DNA from: Sophora flavescens
Lineage: Eukaryota; Streptophyta; Magnoliopsida; Fabales; Fabaceae
Reading direction: 5' to 3'
Assembly (NCBI GenBank): GCA_030762895.1
Contig: CM061062.1
Coordinates: forward strand, 4,239,501 to 4,303,500
Length of the DNA stretch: 64,000 nucleotides
This document shows positions 1 to 10,892 of this stretch, in pieces. The notes under the pieces are model-generated. The model was not told the DNA's origin and made no database searches. It saw nothing but the letters and a program-made list of their open reading frames with translations. Within the stretch, counting starts at the first letter, position 1. The number at the start of each line of letters is the position of its first letter. A program made the position numbers and the translations under genes.

Positions 1-613
1 GTAGGGATTCTCAAAACTGGGAAATTTGGTTGTTAACACGCCTGGAGTGCGTCATGGGCAGGCCGTGATCCATTCTGCTCTGCTGGGCTCCTTCCATCAT
101 GCCCGTGATGCATATCACGGCTGGGCCATGACCAAGTCTGATTTTCAAGCCTCTTCACATCACGCCCGCTAGGGCCATCACGGCCTGGGCATGACCCTTT
201 CTGTTCTTCAACTGTTGTTCTTTCACGGTCGTGACCCTCATCACGGCTAGGCCGTGATCCATTCTGGTCTCCTCTTCCTTTTTTTAAATTGCTCCATGAT
301 GGCCATCAAGGCCAGGACATGATCTCCCCTGACTTTATTTTTCCACCTTTTTGCTCTTCATTCCTTCATAACCTGAAAATACTTGGCAAAACCATCAATT
401 TGTTATCTTTATTCACTTAATCTTCTCAAATTATTCAAAAACAAAATTCAAAAGCAAATTAAAAAGGGAAAGAAAGCTTGGGTTGCCTCCCAAGAAGCGC
501 TTATTTACGGTCTTAAGCTTGACCATACTCCCTTCAATCAATCGGGATCAGCTGGGCTTGGAAGTGAAAGAACACCTCTCTTCCAAGGAAGTCCTTGAAA
601 GAGCCTATTTTGT
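1..613 (-). other. Element E 3' untranslated region with GC-rich cassettes and a degenerate hairpin
   Basis: No coding frame is credible here. Positions about 50-330 hold several diverged copies of the TCACGG/CCGTGA inverted-repeat cassette that elsewhere lies in LTR promoters. Positions 479-506 carry the conserved block whose sense strand reads GGGAGGCAACCCAAG. Positions 421-434 match the 14-nt loop of the superfamily hairpin (TCTTCTCAAATTAT on the plus strand), but the flanking arms no longer pair well. The plus-strand reading frames at 383-704 are shadows of this region. Confidence 0.6.
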
Positions 614-1120
614 TTATATGGCCACATGCGCTTTTGCTTTGTTCTTTTCACTGAGTTTCATGGCCTTACTTCCTCCCGGCGGAAGTTTTAACTCCACATG
701 TTGAGCAACTCCTGGTTCATCTTTATTTGGTGCATCATTTGTTATGCAAAGTTTGGGAGTTGCTTCCATGTTAAGATCTTCCTTCACCTTTGGAGGCAAT
801 ATCTCAATCCTGCACACATGACTCTCAAAATGAGGGTTGTTATATGAGTTAGTCAAATCAAAATCCACCCTTCCTTTCTCTACATTCAAGGAGAGCTTAC
901 CATTTTTTACATCTATTATTGCTCCAGCTGTGGCCAAGAATGGCCTTCCAAGAATGATAGGGAATTTAGAATTCCCGTTCATATCCAATACCATGAAATC
1001 GGTAGGAATGAAAAATTTCCCTAGCTTTATTGGGACATACTCTAGTATGCCTAGAGGAGTTTTAGTTGAGTCATCCGCAAACTGTAAAGAGAACTTGGAT
1101 GGACTCAATTCCTTGGTTCC
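614..1120 (-). pseudogene. pro: Aspartic protease region of element E
   Basis: Retroviral-type aspartic protease that would mature the element's own polyprotein. The frame reads LGILEYVPIKLGKFFIPTDF, then VLDM, then FPIILGRPFLATAGAIID, the flap and ILGRPFL signature typical of Athila proteases. The catalytic D-[LG]-A-S segment lies upstream, at the end of the gag frame near 1160, and is altered: CDLRAGASLMP where the family usually has CDLGAS. An in-frame stop separates the two parts near 1118. The frame ends with LPPGGSKAMKL and stops at 614 without entering a reverse transcriptase. Confidence 0.75.
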
Positions 1121-2287
1121 TTACCTCTCAAAGATGGTATGTGGCATCAAACTCGCACCAGCCCTTAAGTCACAAAAGGCTTGGTCTATTTTGGCTTCTC
1201 CAATTGAGCAAGCAATAGAAAAACTTCTTGGATCTTTTAGTTTATGAGGCATATTAGTTTTTATCATTTCATCATACTTCTCAATTAAGATCTTAGTCTC
1301 TTTTTCTACTTGTTTTTTCTTAACTAGCCTTTGTGGGAAAGGTATTGGAGGTTGGTAAGGTGGTGGAGGGACGTACTTTGGTTCTATCTCTTCTTTTTCA
1401 CTCATGTTCTCCTCACATTCCACATCCTTTTCAACTATCCCAAGTTTATCATCCCTTAAGTATATAACATTACAATGCTCATTGGTATTAACTTCGGGTT
1501 GTCCCGGAAACGTACCCTTAGTTCTAGAATATGTACTAGCTTGTTGGGCAATCTGAGTTTCTAACAGCTTATTATGGATGACTAAGTTATCTACCTTAGA
1601 TGTTAACTCTTTTATTGCCTCATTGACTGCCCTATCTTGTTGCCTAAACTCTTCATTTTGCCTTGTTTGAGTTTCAACAAAATTTTCCAAAAGAGACTCA
1701 AGTTTAGACATTTGTACCTGAGGATACCCCGATGCGGGTTTCCTATTACCTTGGCCTTCTTGGAATTCATGGTTCAACGTGTTGTTGTAGTTCCTGTAGG
1801 AGAGATAAGGGCTATTCTTGCTTCCTTGGTTGTAAGAATTTGGGGGAACATAGTTTGGCAACTTCGGGTTCGTGTCATAAAAATTGTGATATGAATTCAC
1901 TTGTTCACCCAAAGCGCCGGATCCAGGAGCACTACCATGTGGGCACTCCATCGTGTCATGTCCCTTCATACCACAAATCTTACAAACAACATTAGTAGCA
2001 CCTATTGAACTCACATTAACTTTTTCAATTTTATCAAAGCGTTTACTCGATGAGTCAACTCTAGAAATAATTAAATCATTACCATTCATTTCAAACTTAC
2101 CCCCCGAAAGATTTTTTGGGTTATTACATCTTTCTGAACCCCATTGGTGATAGTTGGTGGCAACGTTCTCAATGATCTCAAATGCTTGAGTCAGTGGTCT
2201 ATTCATCAATACTCCACCAGCTGCGGAGTCAAGTGACACCTTCGAAGAATAGTCCAATCCATGTAGAAGGTATGCGCTAAAAGCCAC
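1121..2287 (-). pseudogene. gag: gag, C-terminal part with zinc knuckle (element E)
   Basis: Second half of an Athila-type gag, the nucleocapsid-like part that packages element RNA. A CX2CX4HX4C zinc knuckle (CKICGMKGHDTMEC) lies near residue 105. It is followed by an Asn/Tyr/Pro-rich linker, a helical segment with TQTRQNEEFRQQDRAV, an acidic stretch and a proline-rich PPPPYQPPIPFPQR. The frame then runs into the protease start. It is out of frame with the upstream gag piece: a frameshift lies near 2280 and a TGA near 2350-2353 breaks the reading frame. The Met at 2287 is therefore not the real start. Confidence 0.8.
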
Positions 2288-2352
2288 TTCTCAAGCCCAT
2301 GATGTGGGCAAGATTCTATCAATCCCTTGTAACGATCCCAAGCTTCGGATAA

Positions 2353-2907
2353 TCATTCTCCGTCCTTTTGGTAGAAGCTGGTGATCTGAGTTTGTAGGTA
2401 AGCGGTCTTGGATGGTGGGAAGAATTTTTCCAAGAATGCCTGCTCCAGTTGGTCCCAACTTGACAAAGTATTAGCAGGTAATGACTTCAACCAAGCTCTT
2501 GCCTTTCCAGTTAGAGATGAGTTGAATAACCTCAAGCGAATAGCATCAATAGGGGCACCTTGAATTCTTATTGCATCACAGAATTCCAAGAATGTCTCCA
2601 CATGATCAGTCGGGTCTTCGGAGGGTAATCCTCCAAATTGATGTTGCCTAATCATGCCAATTAATTCAGACGGTATAGTGTTGTTCTCCGCCTCAATTTC
2701 TGGCCTAACAATCCCTGTTCGCAAACCCCTAGCGTTTGGGGCTGCGTAGTCATTTAGTGGTTTGGTATCCGGTAGATTCGCCATGAGTGGAATGGGGATC
2801 AACCTTCCTCTCGCTCTTTGTCTTTGTAGTCTCCTACGTCTATGAAAAGTCCTTTCGATCTCGGGGTGAACTTCAATAAGAGTCCCAAGACTTTGGGATC
2901 TTCTCAT
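2353..2907 (-). pseudogene. gag: gag, N-terminal capsid domain (element E)
   Basis: Start of the element E gag, opening with ATG at 2907 and MRRSQSLG. The Retrotrans_gag-type core is clear: GMIRQHQFGGLPSEDPTDHV, then ETFLEFCDAIRIQGAPIDAI, then ARAWLKSLPA and LEKFFPPSKTA, matching Athila gag proteins. The conserved tail (EAWDRYKGLIESCPHH) is readable just downstream but follows an in-frame TGA at about 2351, so the capsid is truncated. The ATG lies about 140 bp inside the primer site, a normal leader length. Confidence 0.85.
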
Positions 2908-3045
2908 AAAAGAGAAAATACCCGCAAAGAGAGAGATAGATACACTAGAAAAATAAAGAAAAAATCAATAAAAATAAAAGATAAAATAAAAAAATATCCA
3001 GAAAAATCAATTTAAAAATTAAATTGAAATTCAAGAAAGCACAGT

Positions 3046-3062
3046 CTCCGGCAACGGTGCCA
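3046..3062 (-). other. Primer binding site, tRNA-Asp type (element E)
   Basis: The plus strand reads CTCCGGCAACGGTGCCA, close to the 3' end of plant tRNA-Asp(GUC), which ends in CCCCGGCAACGGCGCCA. Two positions have decayed. It lies six bases inside the 5' LTR, as expected for minus-strand priming. Confidence 0.85.
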
Positions 3063-3068
3063 AAAACT

Positions 3069-4435
3069 TGATAGCGTGAATCCGCAAGTGTACGGTTTCG
3101 TCGTCAAGTAATAAGAAGATCTAACCCACAAAGACCGTGATCTTGAACAACAATTAATTATTAAATCAATTAAACTAAACAAGAAAAAGATTTGGTTTAT
3201 GAAATAAGGATTTACTAACAAATCAAGTATTCAAAACGCAATCAAATAGAATCACAAAGCAAATCAAATCTGGAGGTTTTCAAATTAAAAGAGATTTCCA
3301 AGAATTGGGTTACCAACAAGACTGCTTATGCTACTAAATAGACTACCCCTCTTGTTAATTATCAAAATGCTTTGAAGGTGAATTTATCCTAATAAAGTTA
3401 ATGTTCCCTCTCGAGATACAAAAACCGTGCCCAATTAAACCAACCCCTACTCTCGTGGTAATTGTATTTAAATTGAACCCATTAAGGTTTGTGACAATTC
3501 AATGAACCCTCGAAGGACCGCTTCTAACTCTCGTGATTTAAGTCCTAAGTTCAATTCTTATGGATCAAATACCTAGGTTCACTTCTCAGTTCCTCCCTAG
3601 AATATCTAACACATGCAAATAGGTGATCAATCAATTCACATGGATGAAGCACAATACGAACCAAATCTAAAGCAAATTGAAATTCACAAAAGGGGAAAAA
3701 CATCAATTCATCACATAAAACAAGTATTGGGCATAGCCCCAATTCCTAGAAATAAAAAGACTACTCAAGCATTCTCATGATCATAGTAATCTTGATTAAA
3801 AAGAACATAAAAATCCTTAGAGAAGAGAAGAAATTGGAGAAGAAGAGAAATCCTAAGTTAAGCCTAAGGTAGCAGCCAAGAGATGCCTATTTTCGAGCCT
3901 AAGAGTCCTATTTATAGTGTATGTTAACTTGGATTTGAAGCTATTACAAAATCAGATCAAATCAACAGGTCTTTTTTTTTTTCTTTTTTCTTTTTTCTTT
4001 TTTCAGATTTTACGTGTCACGGTCGTGATGCCTGTCACGGTCAGGCCGTGACGAATTCTGATTTGGAGAGCTGCTTCACTGATGGCTGTCACGGCCAGGC
4101 CGTGATGACTGTCATGGCCAGGCCGTGACAGCTTATGACTTTTGCGATCTTCTTTTTCTTCAGCCCTACGCGATCATGCCCGTGATGCTTGTCACACCCA
4201 GGCCGTGGTGGTCTCTGTCTGGCTCATTTTTCTTGTTTTTCAAGTTCCATCTTCATGCAAACTCCAAATCAACTGGAGTTATGCATTTTCATCATCAATT
4301 CCTGCACACAAACACCACAAAACCACATTACCCGTTCCAAGGTAAAAACTAACAAAAATCAAATTAAAAATGCCTAAACTACATGAATATGCATGCAATA
4401 TGATAAAGAAATATGAGGTGAAATCACACTCGTCA
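3069..4435 (-). mobile_element. LTR of element E (5' LTR)
   Basis: 1367 bp bounded by TG at 3069 and CA at 4435. Near the primer site it carries the TCCGCAAGTGTACGG...GTCAAGTAATAA block that also opens LTRs H and C. A TATA box (sense TATAAATAGG) lies at 3916-3907. Directly upstream in sense, after a T-rich stretch at 3969-4005, are inverted-repeat cassettes at about 4016-4060, 4086-4132 and 4172-4207. The U3 end resembles LTRs B and H, so E, B and H form one LTR group. The reading frames at 4125-4377 are shadows of the LTR. Confidence 0.85.
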
Positions 4436-5417
4436 TATTTCTGGCCAACAATGAGGGCGGACTGTATTCGATGGGTCCAGAAGTGTGAGAAATGTCAACG
4501 TTTTGCAAAAATACCCCACATTCCCCCGGAAGCATTACATAGCATGGTATCTCCATGGCCGTTCGCAAAATGGGGGATGGATATCCTCGGGCCCCTACCC
4601 GTCGGGAAAAGGGCAAGTAAAATTCCTCCTAGAAGCAATTGATTATTTTTCAAAGTGGATTGAAGCTGAGCCACTAGCAAAAATCATAGCCGGGCATACA
4701 AGGAAATTCACGTGGAAGAACATCATCTGTAGGCATGGCCTCCCATATTCAATCGTTACTGACAACGACACTCAATTCACTGATCAAACCTTCCAAGCTT
4801 TTTGCAAACAGCTCAGGATCAAGCAGCACTTCAACTCAGTTGAACATCCTCAGTCTAATGGGCAGGTGGAGTATGCAAATAAAGTTATCTTAGGAGGACT
4901 AAGAAAAATGTTGGAAGAGGCGAAGAGAGCCTAGGCAGAGGAACTCCCCTGCGTGCTCTGGGCCTATCATGTTACCCCGCAGTCGGCAACGAAAGAAATC
5001 CCTTTCCGACTCACATACGGCGCAGATGCTGTGATCCTGGTAGAGTTGGGCGAAACTTCATTGCACAGAGAGGTCTTTAATTTGAAAGATAATAAGGTTA
5101 ACTTGAGAATGGAGCTCGAGTTACTGGAAGAAGTACGAGATATCGCTCAGATAAAGAATGCAGCCAGTAAACAGAAGGTCGAAAGAAAACATAATCCCAG
5201 GCTCCGACCTCGGGAATTCAGAGAAGGGGATCTGGTGCTCAGGATGCAAACTGGGCAGAGAAAGGAGCGGAATGAAGGAAAGATGGCCGCCAGTTGGGAT
5301 GGTCTGTTCAGGGTCACCATGAAAATAGGAAATGGAGCATACAAGCTAGAGACAATGGCAAGAAAAGCCCTCCTAAGTACTTGGAATGCCACTCACCTTA
5401 AGTTCTTTTACACTTGA
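4436..5417 (+). pseudogene. int: Integrase fragment of Tat-lineage Ty3 element F
   Basis: Plus-strand Ty3 integrase cut by the insertion of element E, so the first visible residues follow the E LTR directly (YFWPTMRADC). The second half of the zinc-binding domain (CIRWVQKCEKCQRF) is present; its His residues lie left of the window. The core follows with WGMDILGPLP, AIDYFSKWIEAEPLA, SIVTDNDTQF and PQSNGQVEYANK, which supply the D, D and E of the catalytic triad. The C-terminal domain ends with ATHLKFFYT at 5417. A frameshift lies near 4610 and an in-frame TAG at 4932-4934. The wording of the core is that of the Tat/Retand group rather than Athila. Confidence 0.85.
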
Positions 5418-5468
5418 AAATTATAAAACCAGGAAGAGGACTCTTTTTCCTCGTCGGCGTTTTTATCC

Positions 5469-6569
5469 CTAAGGTGGGTTTTTCACCAATTGATTGTGCT
5501 CAAAACAGCCTTGGTCGTTAACAACACTCTCGTTCTCATCAGCTCCCCCAAAGTCAGCATTGCCACTCCCCACATCATCCCGACCATCTCTCCCATTATC
5601 AACAACCTCTTCATCCCTGATCGCTACCAGCTCTCCATTACGGACCTCCTTATCAGAGCTGAAGATAGAATGATTTATCTCATGATGTTTTAGTTCATAC
5701 TGCTCCTTGGCCGCAAGGAAACCCACTTCATGCTGTTGAGCCGCAAATAATTCCCACTCCTTTATCTCAGCAGTCATCTTACTCACTGTCTGATCGAGCT
5801 TCGAGATCTGTCCTTTGGCGACTTCATGATTAGAATTAGTAGCATTTAAATCGGCTTGCACCGTGTTCTTGGTAGTGATAAGAGTCGAGCAAGTACCCTC
5901 GAGTCGGAGAACGTCGGCGCCAGCCTGCTTCAAAGTGTCTTTTGTCGTTTCCAGCTCTTTCTTCATTTCCTCGTTCTCCCGAGTCAATTTTAAAAAGTAT
6001 CTTATCAAATGCTGGTCATTCTCCACCTTCTTCTACAGCATTTGCTTCTCGGATTCAAGATTAGCAATTTTGGTATCAATCATAGTAGATTCCATCTCGG
6101 AAAAACAAGCCAAACTGGCTAGACGCAAGCTTAAGATCTTGGTCATCTTGGCAATCTCAGAGCGAATGAGGGAGCGATAAAGCTCTGTGTTTGAACGATA
6201 TTGCAGCTGCTCGTTGGGAGTAAGACTCAAGAGAAAAGAAGGATTTCATATTGAAATGGTGTCAGGCCCCATATCCACCCGACTTGTTAAAAGTTGATGA
6301 AACACACCCTCCGGAGGAGAAGCAGATGCCGCTTGCTCAATCACTGCCTTCCCGGGGCGCTGCGGCGGAGTCGCTTCGGACTCTGCTTGTCCCTCCTCAA
6401 GACGACACTTTTTAACGACGAAGCCATATCCGCATGGCTTCAACGGCTTCGTCAGGTTGATCACATTTTTCTCTTTGGGGATGCCAGAAGTCGCAACAGC
6501 CGTCCCGCCTGGCTGCTTATGCTTCTCCAAAATTTCCAGCACAACTTTCCTCGACATCTTAGGAGCCAT
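5469..6569 (-). pseudogene. Antisense ORF of element F, distal coiled-coil part
   Basis: Minus-strand frames downstream of the Tat integrase, read against the element's own strand. The first part (from 6569, MAPKMSRKVVLEILEKHKQP) is basic. The second (6230-5469) is a long Glu/Lys/Leu heptad-rich segment that looks like a coiled coil, interrupted by frame breaks near 6245 and by a stop near 6031. A plausible 73-bp intron precedes it: a GT donor at 6647 (TGG|GTAAGGA) and an AG acceptor at 6575 after a pyrimidine-rich tract. This arrangement, a conserved N-terminal domain followed by a coiled coil, matches the antisense genes known from Tat-lineage elements. The product's function is unknown. 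Confidence 0.6.
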
Positions 6570-6869
6570 CTTTTCTGAAAAGCAAGAAAACTTATGTTAT
6601 AAAAAGAAGAAATAACGGATAATGTTAAGACGAAGGCGGATCCTTACCCATGTAAGAGGTTAACTCGGCAGGGTCATCGGCCTTGTCGATAACCTCGCGG
6701 CAGTGGATATCCAACAACTGTTTGAGAAAGGTAACCTCCAGTTTTTCTTGGTGACTGAGGCAATGGTACTCGAAGCATTTGATGATGCGGGGTTTGCGTT
6801 GCCAACTAAGGGGAAATTTGGGTCCCCCAGAGCGGAAATGAAATGAGGAGTTCCCGTCTCCTTTATGGA

Positions 6870-7464
6870 TTACCTTAAGGAAGCCGACTTTGAAGCCTTT
6901 CCAAGAGGTGGAATAAGAGAAAAAACCTTATGGCGTTGGATTGCACTAAGAGATTTCCAACCGGAAACACCGGGTTGTTTCACACAAAAGAAATTAAAAA
7001 ATTTCTGAATAGAGGCCGAGATGCCGAAGTACTTACAAACGATCTCAAAAGCCTGGATGAAACACCAGCTATTCGGATGAAGCTGGGAAGGAGCCACATT
7101 TAAAGAACGTAGAATCGACGACTCAAAGAGGGTAAAAGGGAGACGGACTCGGGCTTTCGTTAAAATGCACTCATGCAGGAAAAAGAAATCTTGGTTTTCC
7201 TGAGAGTGAAAGACACGATCCTCTGAGGAACAAGGAAGACAACCTACTCGGTCTAGATATTTTTTATCAACAACAAAACCCCTAATGGAGTTAAGGGACT
7301 CAAGAGTGAGGAATTTAGATCGAATACGAGGAATCTCCGGGTCAACCCAACCGTACGGGTCGACTGGTGCTGCGGCGGCCCCAGTCACCGCATCAACTGC
7401 AACATCCGTAGGAGAAGGGACATTATCGCAACCTCTTTGAGGAGCGGAGTTTTCCTCTGCCATA
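6870..7464 (-). pseudogene. Antisense ORF of element F, 'putative gypsy type transposon' domain
   Basis: The likely start is ATG at 7464 (MAEENSAPQRGCDNV); the frame is open further upstream, but that sequence is Phe/Leu-rich and unlike the family. Near residues 95-170 it carries VRLPFTLFESSILRSLNV, APSQLHPNSWCFIQAFE and VCKYFGIS. These are hallmarks of the plant domain annotated as putative gypsy type transposon (Pfam Transposase_28 / PF04195). It runs antisense to the integrase, as in Tat, Grande and RIRE2 elements, which supports assigning both to element F. The frame closes near 6870 without a clear join to the downstream coiled-coil part. A TATA-like TATTTAAAT lies at about 7670. Confidence 0.7.
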
Positions 7465-7589
7465 GTTATCACAACAAAGAAAAAACTCAGCGAAAGAAAA
7501 AGTAAGAAAGAAAACAGAGCGTACCTGCAGAAGGAGAATATAAGAAACCGAAGGAAGCTAACAGCGAAGAATGAAGAAGACTGCAAGGG

Positions 7590-8243
7590 AAAGAAGAAAT
7601 GGTGAAGGAAAACTCTAAATCAAATGACGAGTCTCGAAGAAAACTGAAAATGGGAGAAAGGGAGGCAATTTAAATAAGAAGAGGCAAAGCGTCAGGGCCG
7701 TTGATCAACTCGCAACAGAGATCCAACGGTCAGGAAGCAACAGACGTGCGAGCAGTTATGGCAAAATGGAAGGAACCGGCGAGTGGCGATGGAGAGGGAG
7801 AGGAAAAAACGCAACCTCACAGGTGTGAGGATGATGGCACAATCGAGAGGGAGAGGGAGAGGGAGAGTGAGAGCGTTTCTTTCTTTGCCATGTGAATAAG
7901 GGTTTCTAGATGATTAGGGTTAAGATAATATTTAATTTTTTAATAAAAATAATATTGTATTATATATTATATTTAATCAAAAGTAATATTAATTTTATAT
8001 AGGCAGCCTATCAGGACTAAAAAGTTTTTTCACAAGCCTAAGACTGACCTATTTAATTAAAGAGACTTTTTGTAAAGCCTAAACATAGCCTTTTTATTGA
8101 ACAGGCAGGCCTTAAGCAGGCCAGACAATAGGTCCCTATCGGATGGCCTGGCCTATTCCCACCACTAATGGTCAGTGCTTCTCTATGCTATAGTGAGACA
8201 TGGGATCAAGCCCCATTTTCTCCTACCTTTCGGGCTTTTGTTA
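7590..8243. other. Noncoding stretch with hAT-MITE-like remnant
   Basis: No gene is supported. GA-rich microrepeats lie at 7842-7872. From about 7985 to 8160 the sequence has the GGCCTGGCC, AGGCAGGCC and GGCCAGAC words common in degenerate hAT-type MITEs, but I cannot define both ends. The 3' LTR expected for Tat element F was not found; without a second copy it cannot be delimited by eye. Confidence 0.35.
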
Positions 8244-9151
8244 GGGTGGGAGACCATGTCATGTCTCCCGCCATGAGCAAGCCCATATTTACAAAAAAAA
8301 AAATATATTTAAAAATCCTTAAACTTCTCCTTTTTAAAATTTCATCCTTCTGTTTCACTCCACCTTCCCTCTCCTCTACCCTCATTTCCAAAGCAATCAA
8401 TGAAAAACCCTTCATCGATTCCATTAAAGATTGTCTAATAAGAAGTGTGCCATTTGAAATTCAAATTATCGAATATGCTTTTGTAGGTTGAAACAAAATT
8501 AGTCTTCAAATATCATCTTTACTATCTTATGAAACAGATATCTTATTTATTTTTGTTAGGTTAAAAATAAAAAGAAAAAGAAGTAGAGTATTTGAAGTGA
8601 CAGTAGTGGAAATAATGACCTTGAGAAGTACTTAATCTTGTGACAAACCGGTAAACTAGGTTGAAAGACACTGGCATTCTTCTGAGTTAAACTTGACCCT
8701 ACTTGTTACAACAAACTCACTAGAAAATTGATGACCACTTGGATAATTTGTGAAGCCTCGAGCAACACATGTAGAGAAGAGCAAGAGCTGTCACTTCGAT
8801 GACATGAAATTGATTTGTTTTCGGAACCACAGGGCCTCCTTCAGGGTTATTAGAGGTAAGAAAGATGCCTAAGAGTCTTAGAGAGAAAGAGAAGGCGAAG
8901 AGAAACAGTTGGGGTGAGGGAAACTGACATGCGGCTTGACCCGGGTCAGCCAAAAAAATGGTTCTTGTTCCGGGCAGTGGGGGTGGCAAAACTAGCATAG
9001 GAGGTTGAGACGGTTGGGATGGCGTGGGGGAGGAAAGAAAAAATGAAATTAAAAAGATAGAGAAGAGGGGTAAAAAATAAAATCCGTTTTTGCAAATAAG
9101 GATTTATTTAGGTCACTTATGGTGGGAGACATGTGTCTTCGGTCTCCCACC
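8244..9151. repeat. MITE-like element with palindromic terminal inverted repeats
   Basis: About 0.9 kb bounded by two copies of an inverted repeat built on GGTGGGAGAC. The left copy is 8245-8254 paired with 8263-8272, the right copy 9121-9130 paired with 9142-9151. As whole blocks the ends are inverted relative to one another. TTA flanks both sides (8241-8243 and 9152-9154), suggesting a PIF/Harbinger-type TTA duplication. The interior is low-complexity with no transposase. Confidence 0.45.
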
Positions 9152-9162
9152 TTATTGCCTCA

Positions 9163-9190
9163 CTAGTAGAGAGACTCGTGCTAAGCACGG
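9163..9190 (-). repeat. Possible Helitron 3' terminus
   Basis: On the minus strand an inverted repeat CGTGCTTAGCACG (9189-9177) is followed by TCTCTCTACTAG and then T, ending at CTAG (9066-9163 region; CTAG at 9163-9166). A hairpin followed by CTRR, with the insertion point between A and T, is the usual Helitron 3' end. No matching 5' TC terminus or RepHel coding sequence was found, so this stays tentative. Confidence 0.3.
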
Positions 9191-9364
9191 GTCCACGAGA
9201 GGAAGACATTATAATCATAATCTTAATCATAATCTGATGTTAAAGATATAATTCAGTTTTAATTATAATCATAACCAAAGGAAAATGTTAAAGCCAATTT
9301 GATTGATATTTGTGCAATACCATATTATTTAAGAGTTTAATTGCTATGCATTATGAGTATATAG

Positions 9365-9482
9365 TTTTTTATACTGTCAACCAATCAGAAATCACGGTAT
9401 GAATGACTTTTAATGTAGTTAGATAAGAGTCAAAGGTTTTTATTGTTTTATTGATTTCTGATTGGTTGATTGTGTAAAAAAT
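9365..9482. repeat. Short MITE with long inverted repeats
   Basis: About 118 bp. The arms at 9365-9394 and 9452-9482 are near-perfect inverted repeats containing CAACCAATCAGAAATCA and its complement, around a 57-bp centre. Such a transcript would fold into a long hairpin. The family is not identified. Confidence 0.6.
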
Positions 9483-10598
9483 CTTTACACTCTACCAATT
9501 AAATCCATTATTTAATGTTCCATAAACTATTAAATGTGCACTTCATAACATTACATAAAATACAAATATTTAGTGCCTAACTCCATTATTCTCTCTCTAA
9601 CTTCAAACTCTCTCCCTTCTCTTTACACACAAAGCCGCGTGCCACCACTAGAGGGGGTGGTTTTGGGCCATTTTTGACCTGGAATCACTCATTTACTTCA
9701 TTTTTTCTCTCATTTTATCTAAATAAGTGGTTTTTCTACATAGATCTGGTTTTTTTTTCGTGTTTTTCGTCGCCTGTGTGCGACGGTATTGTTGTTCGTC
9801 GTGTTGATGAGGCGTTGTTTGGTTTCCTGTCTTGGTGCGGTGTTCGTTTGGTTCAGATTGGCAGATCTGCTTTGATTCATCATAGATTTGATCAAGAATT
9901 GGGCGTCAATATTACAGATCCGGAGACATATGTATTCTGGTGACTATGATTTTGTCACTTTTGTAGGCATTTTGATTTTGCCGTGTTATACTATTAACCT
10001 GAGTGCTTTGAATTTGTTCGCAAATTCATCATTTTCGGCTTTTAGCGATGTTGAATTTTTATTGTTTTCGATGTATTTTATCCATTCAAATGAATAAAAA
10101 GTGCCTAAAGCTAAGATGTAACGTTACTTTTCATCAAAAAAAAAATGTAACGTTACTTAAAAATATTGGTTGCTAACTTAAGGGGCAAAAACACGAGTAC
10201 TAATCATTTTTTTTTTGGGGGTTATAAATGTAAGAATTAACCATGAAAGCCTATTCTTTTGGCCGGACATTTTTTTTTTGTTGATAACATGGCCAGACAT
10301 ACTTTAAATATCTCATATCTTCTTATATCATTCTTCCAATTTAGGTTAAGCAAAGTTTCAAGAAACAATAGTACAATTTTATTATGATCAGTTCCTTTTT
10401 TATTACAAGGACAGCTATGAACGTTCTTAAATATCATGTAGTGGATTATCACCATTACCAAATTATAGGTGGTAAATGATGAGACAACAACCAAAAGTAG
10501 TAGAAATAATGGGGAAACATGTCCAATGGTCACCCTATTACAAAGAAATATTGAAGTATCGTGGCACCGAACACTCCTTAGTTCTTTATACACTACTC
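9483..10598. other. Noncoding stretch left of Copia1
   Basis: No gene supported. The open frames at 9674-10097 and 10605-10237 lack recognisable domains and have ordinary intergenic composition. A duplicated TGTAACGTTACTT lies around 10117 and 10146. Confidence 0.4.
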
Positions 10599-10603
10599 TG
10601 TTC

Positions 10604-10844
10604 AATTAGAGACAAGATCCCTTAATGTGTGGATCCAATGATTTGCCTTGACACTGTCAATCATTGTAATTAGTATAATTACCAATCAATGGCTGTCAGC
10701 ATTATTTGTTGCCTTATTTGCTTGTAGTATCTTAATGCTAGCCTTAATCATAGGATCATGTATTGCTAGCATCTGCTATATATGTACACTGTAATCATCA
10801 GATCAAATATATCATTCTTTACCTCTCATTACATTTTTCTAACT
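10604..10844 (+). mobile_element. 5' LTR of Copia1
   Basis: 241 bp, same length as the 3' LTR. It begins AATTAGAGACAAG and ends TTTTTCTAACT, directly abutting the primer site and preceded by the TGTTC duplication. The ends are an imperfect inverted pair (AATTAGA / TCTAACT) but not the usual TG...CA. Confidence 0.85.
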
Positions 10845-10858
10845 TGGTACCAGAGCTC
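10845..10858 (+). other. Primer binding site, initiator-Met tRNA type (Copia1)
   Basis: TGGTACCAGAGCTC immediately follows the 5' LTR. It is one change from TGGTATCAGAGC, the standard copia site complementary to initiator tRNA-Met. Confidence 0.85.
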
Positions 10859-10892
10859 TTAAGCCCTGAAGGTTCTTGATCCAATACAAATC

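Larger units (their letters stand above)
1..4435 (-). mobile_element. Element E: gag-pro-only Athila-like Ty3 retrotransposon, 5' part
   Basis: Minus-strand LTR retrotransposon. In sense order it reads 5' LTR (4435-3069), tRNA-Asp primer site (3062-3046), gag (2907 to about 1300), protease (about 1200-614) and 3' untranslated region (613-1). The 3' LTR lies beyond the left edge. Only about 130 bp separate the end of the protease frame from a GGGAGGCAACCC block that in elements C and B sits at the end of the ORF, so RT, RNase H and integrase are absent rather than out of view. The element is inserted in the integrase of Tat element F. Its target-site duplication cannot be checked because one end is missing. 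Confidence 0.8.
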
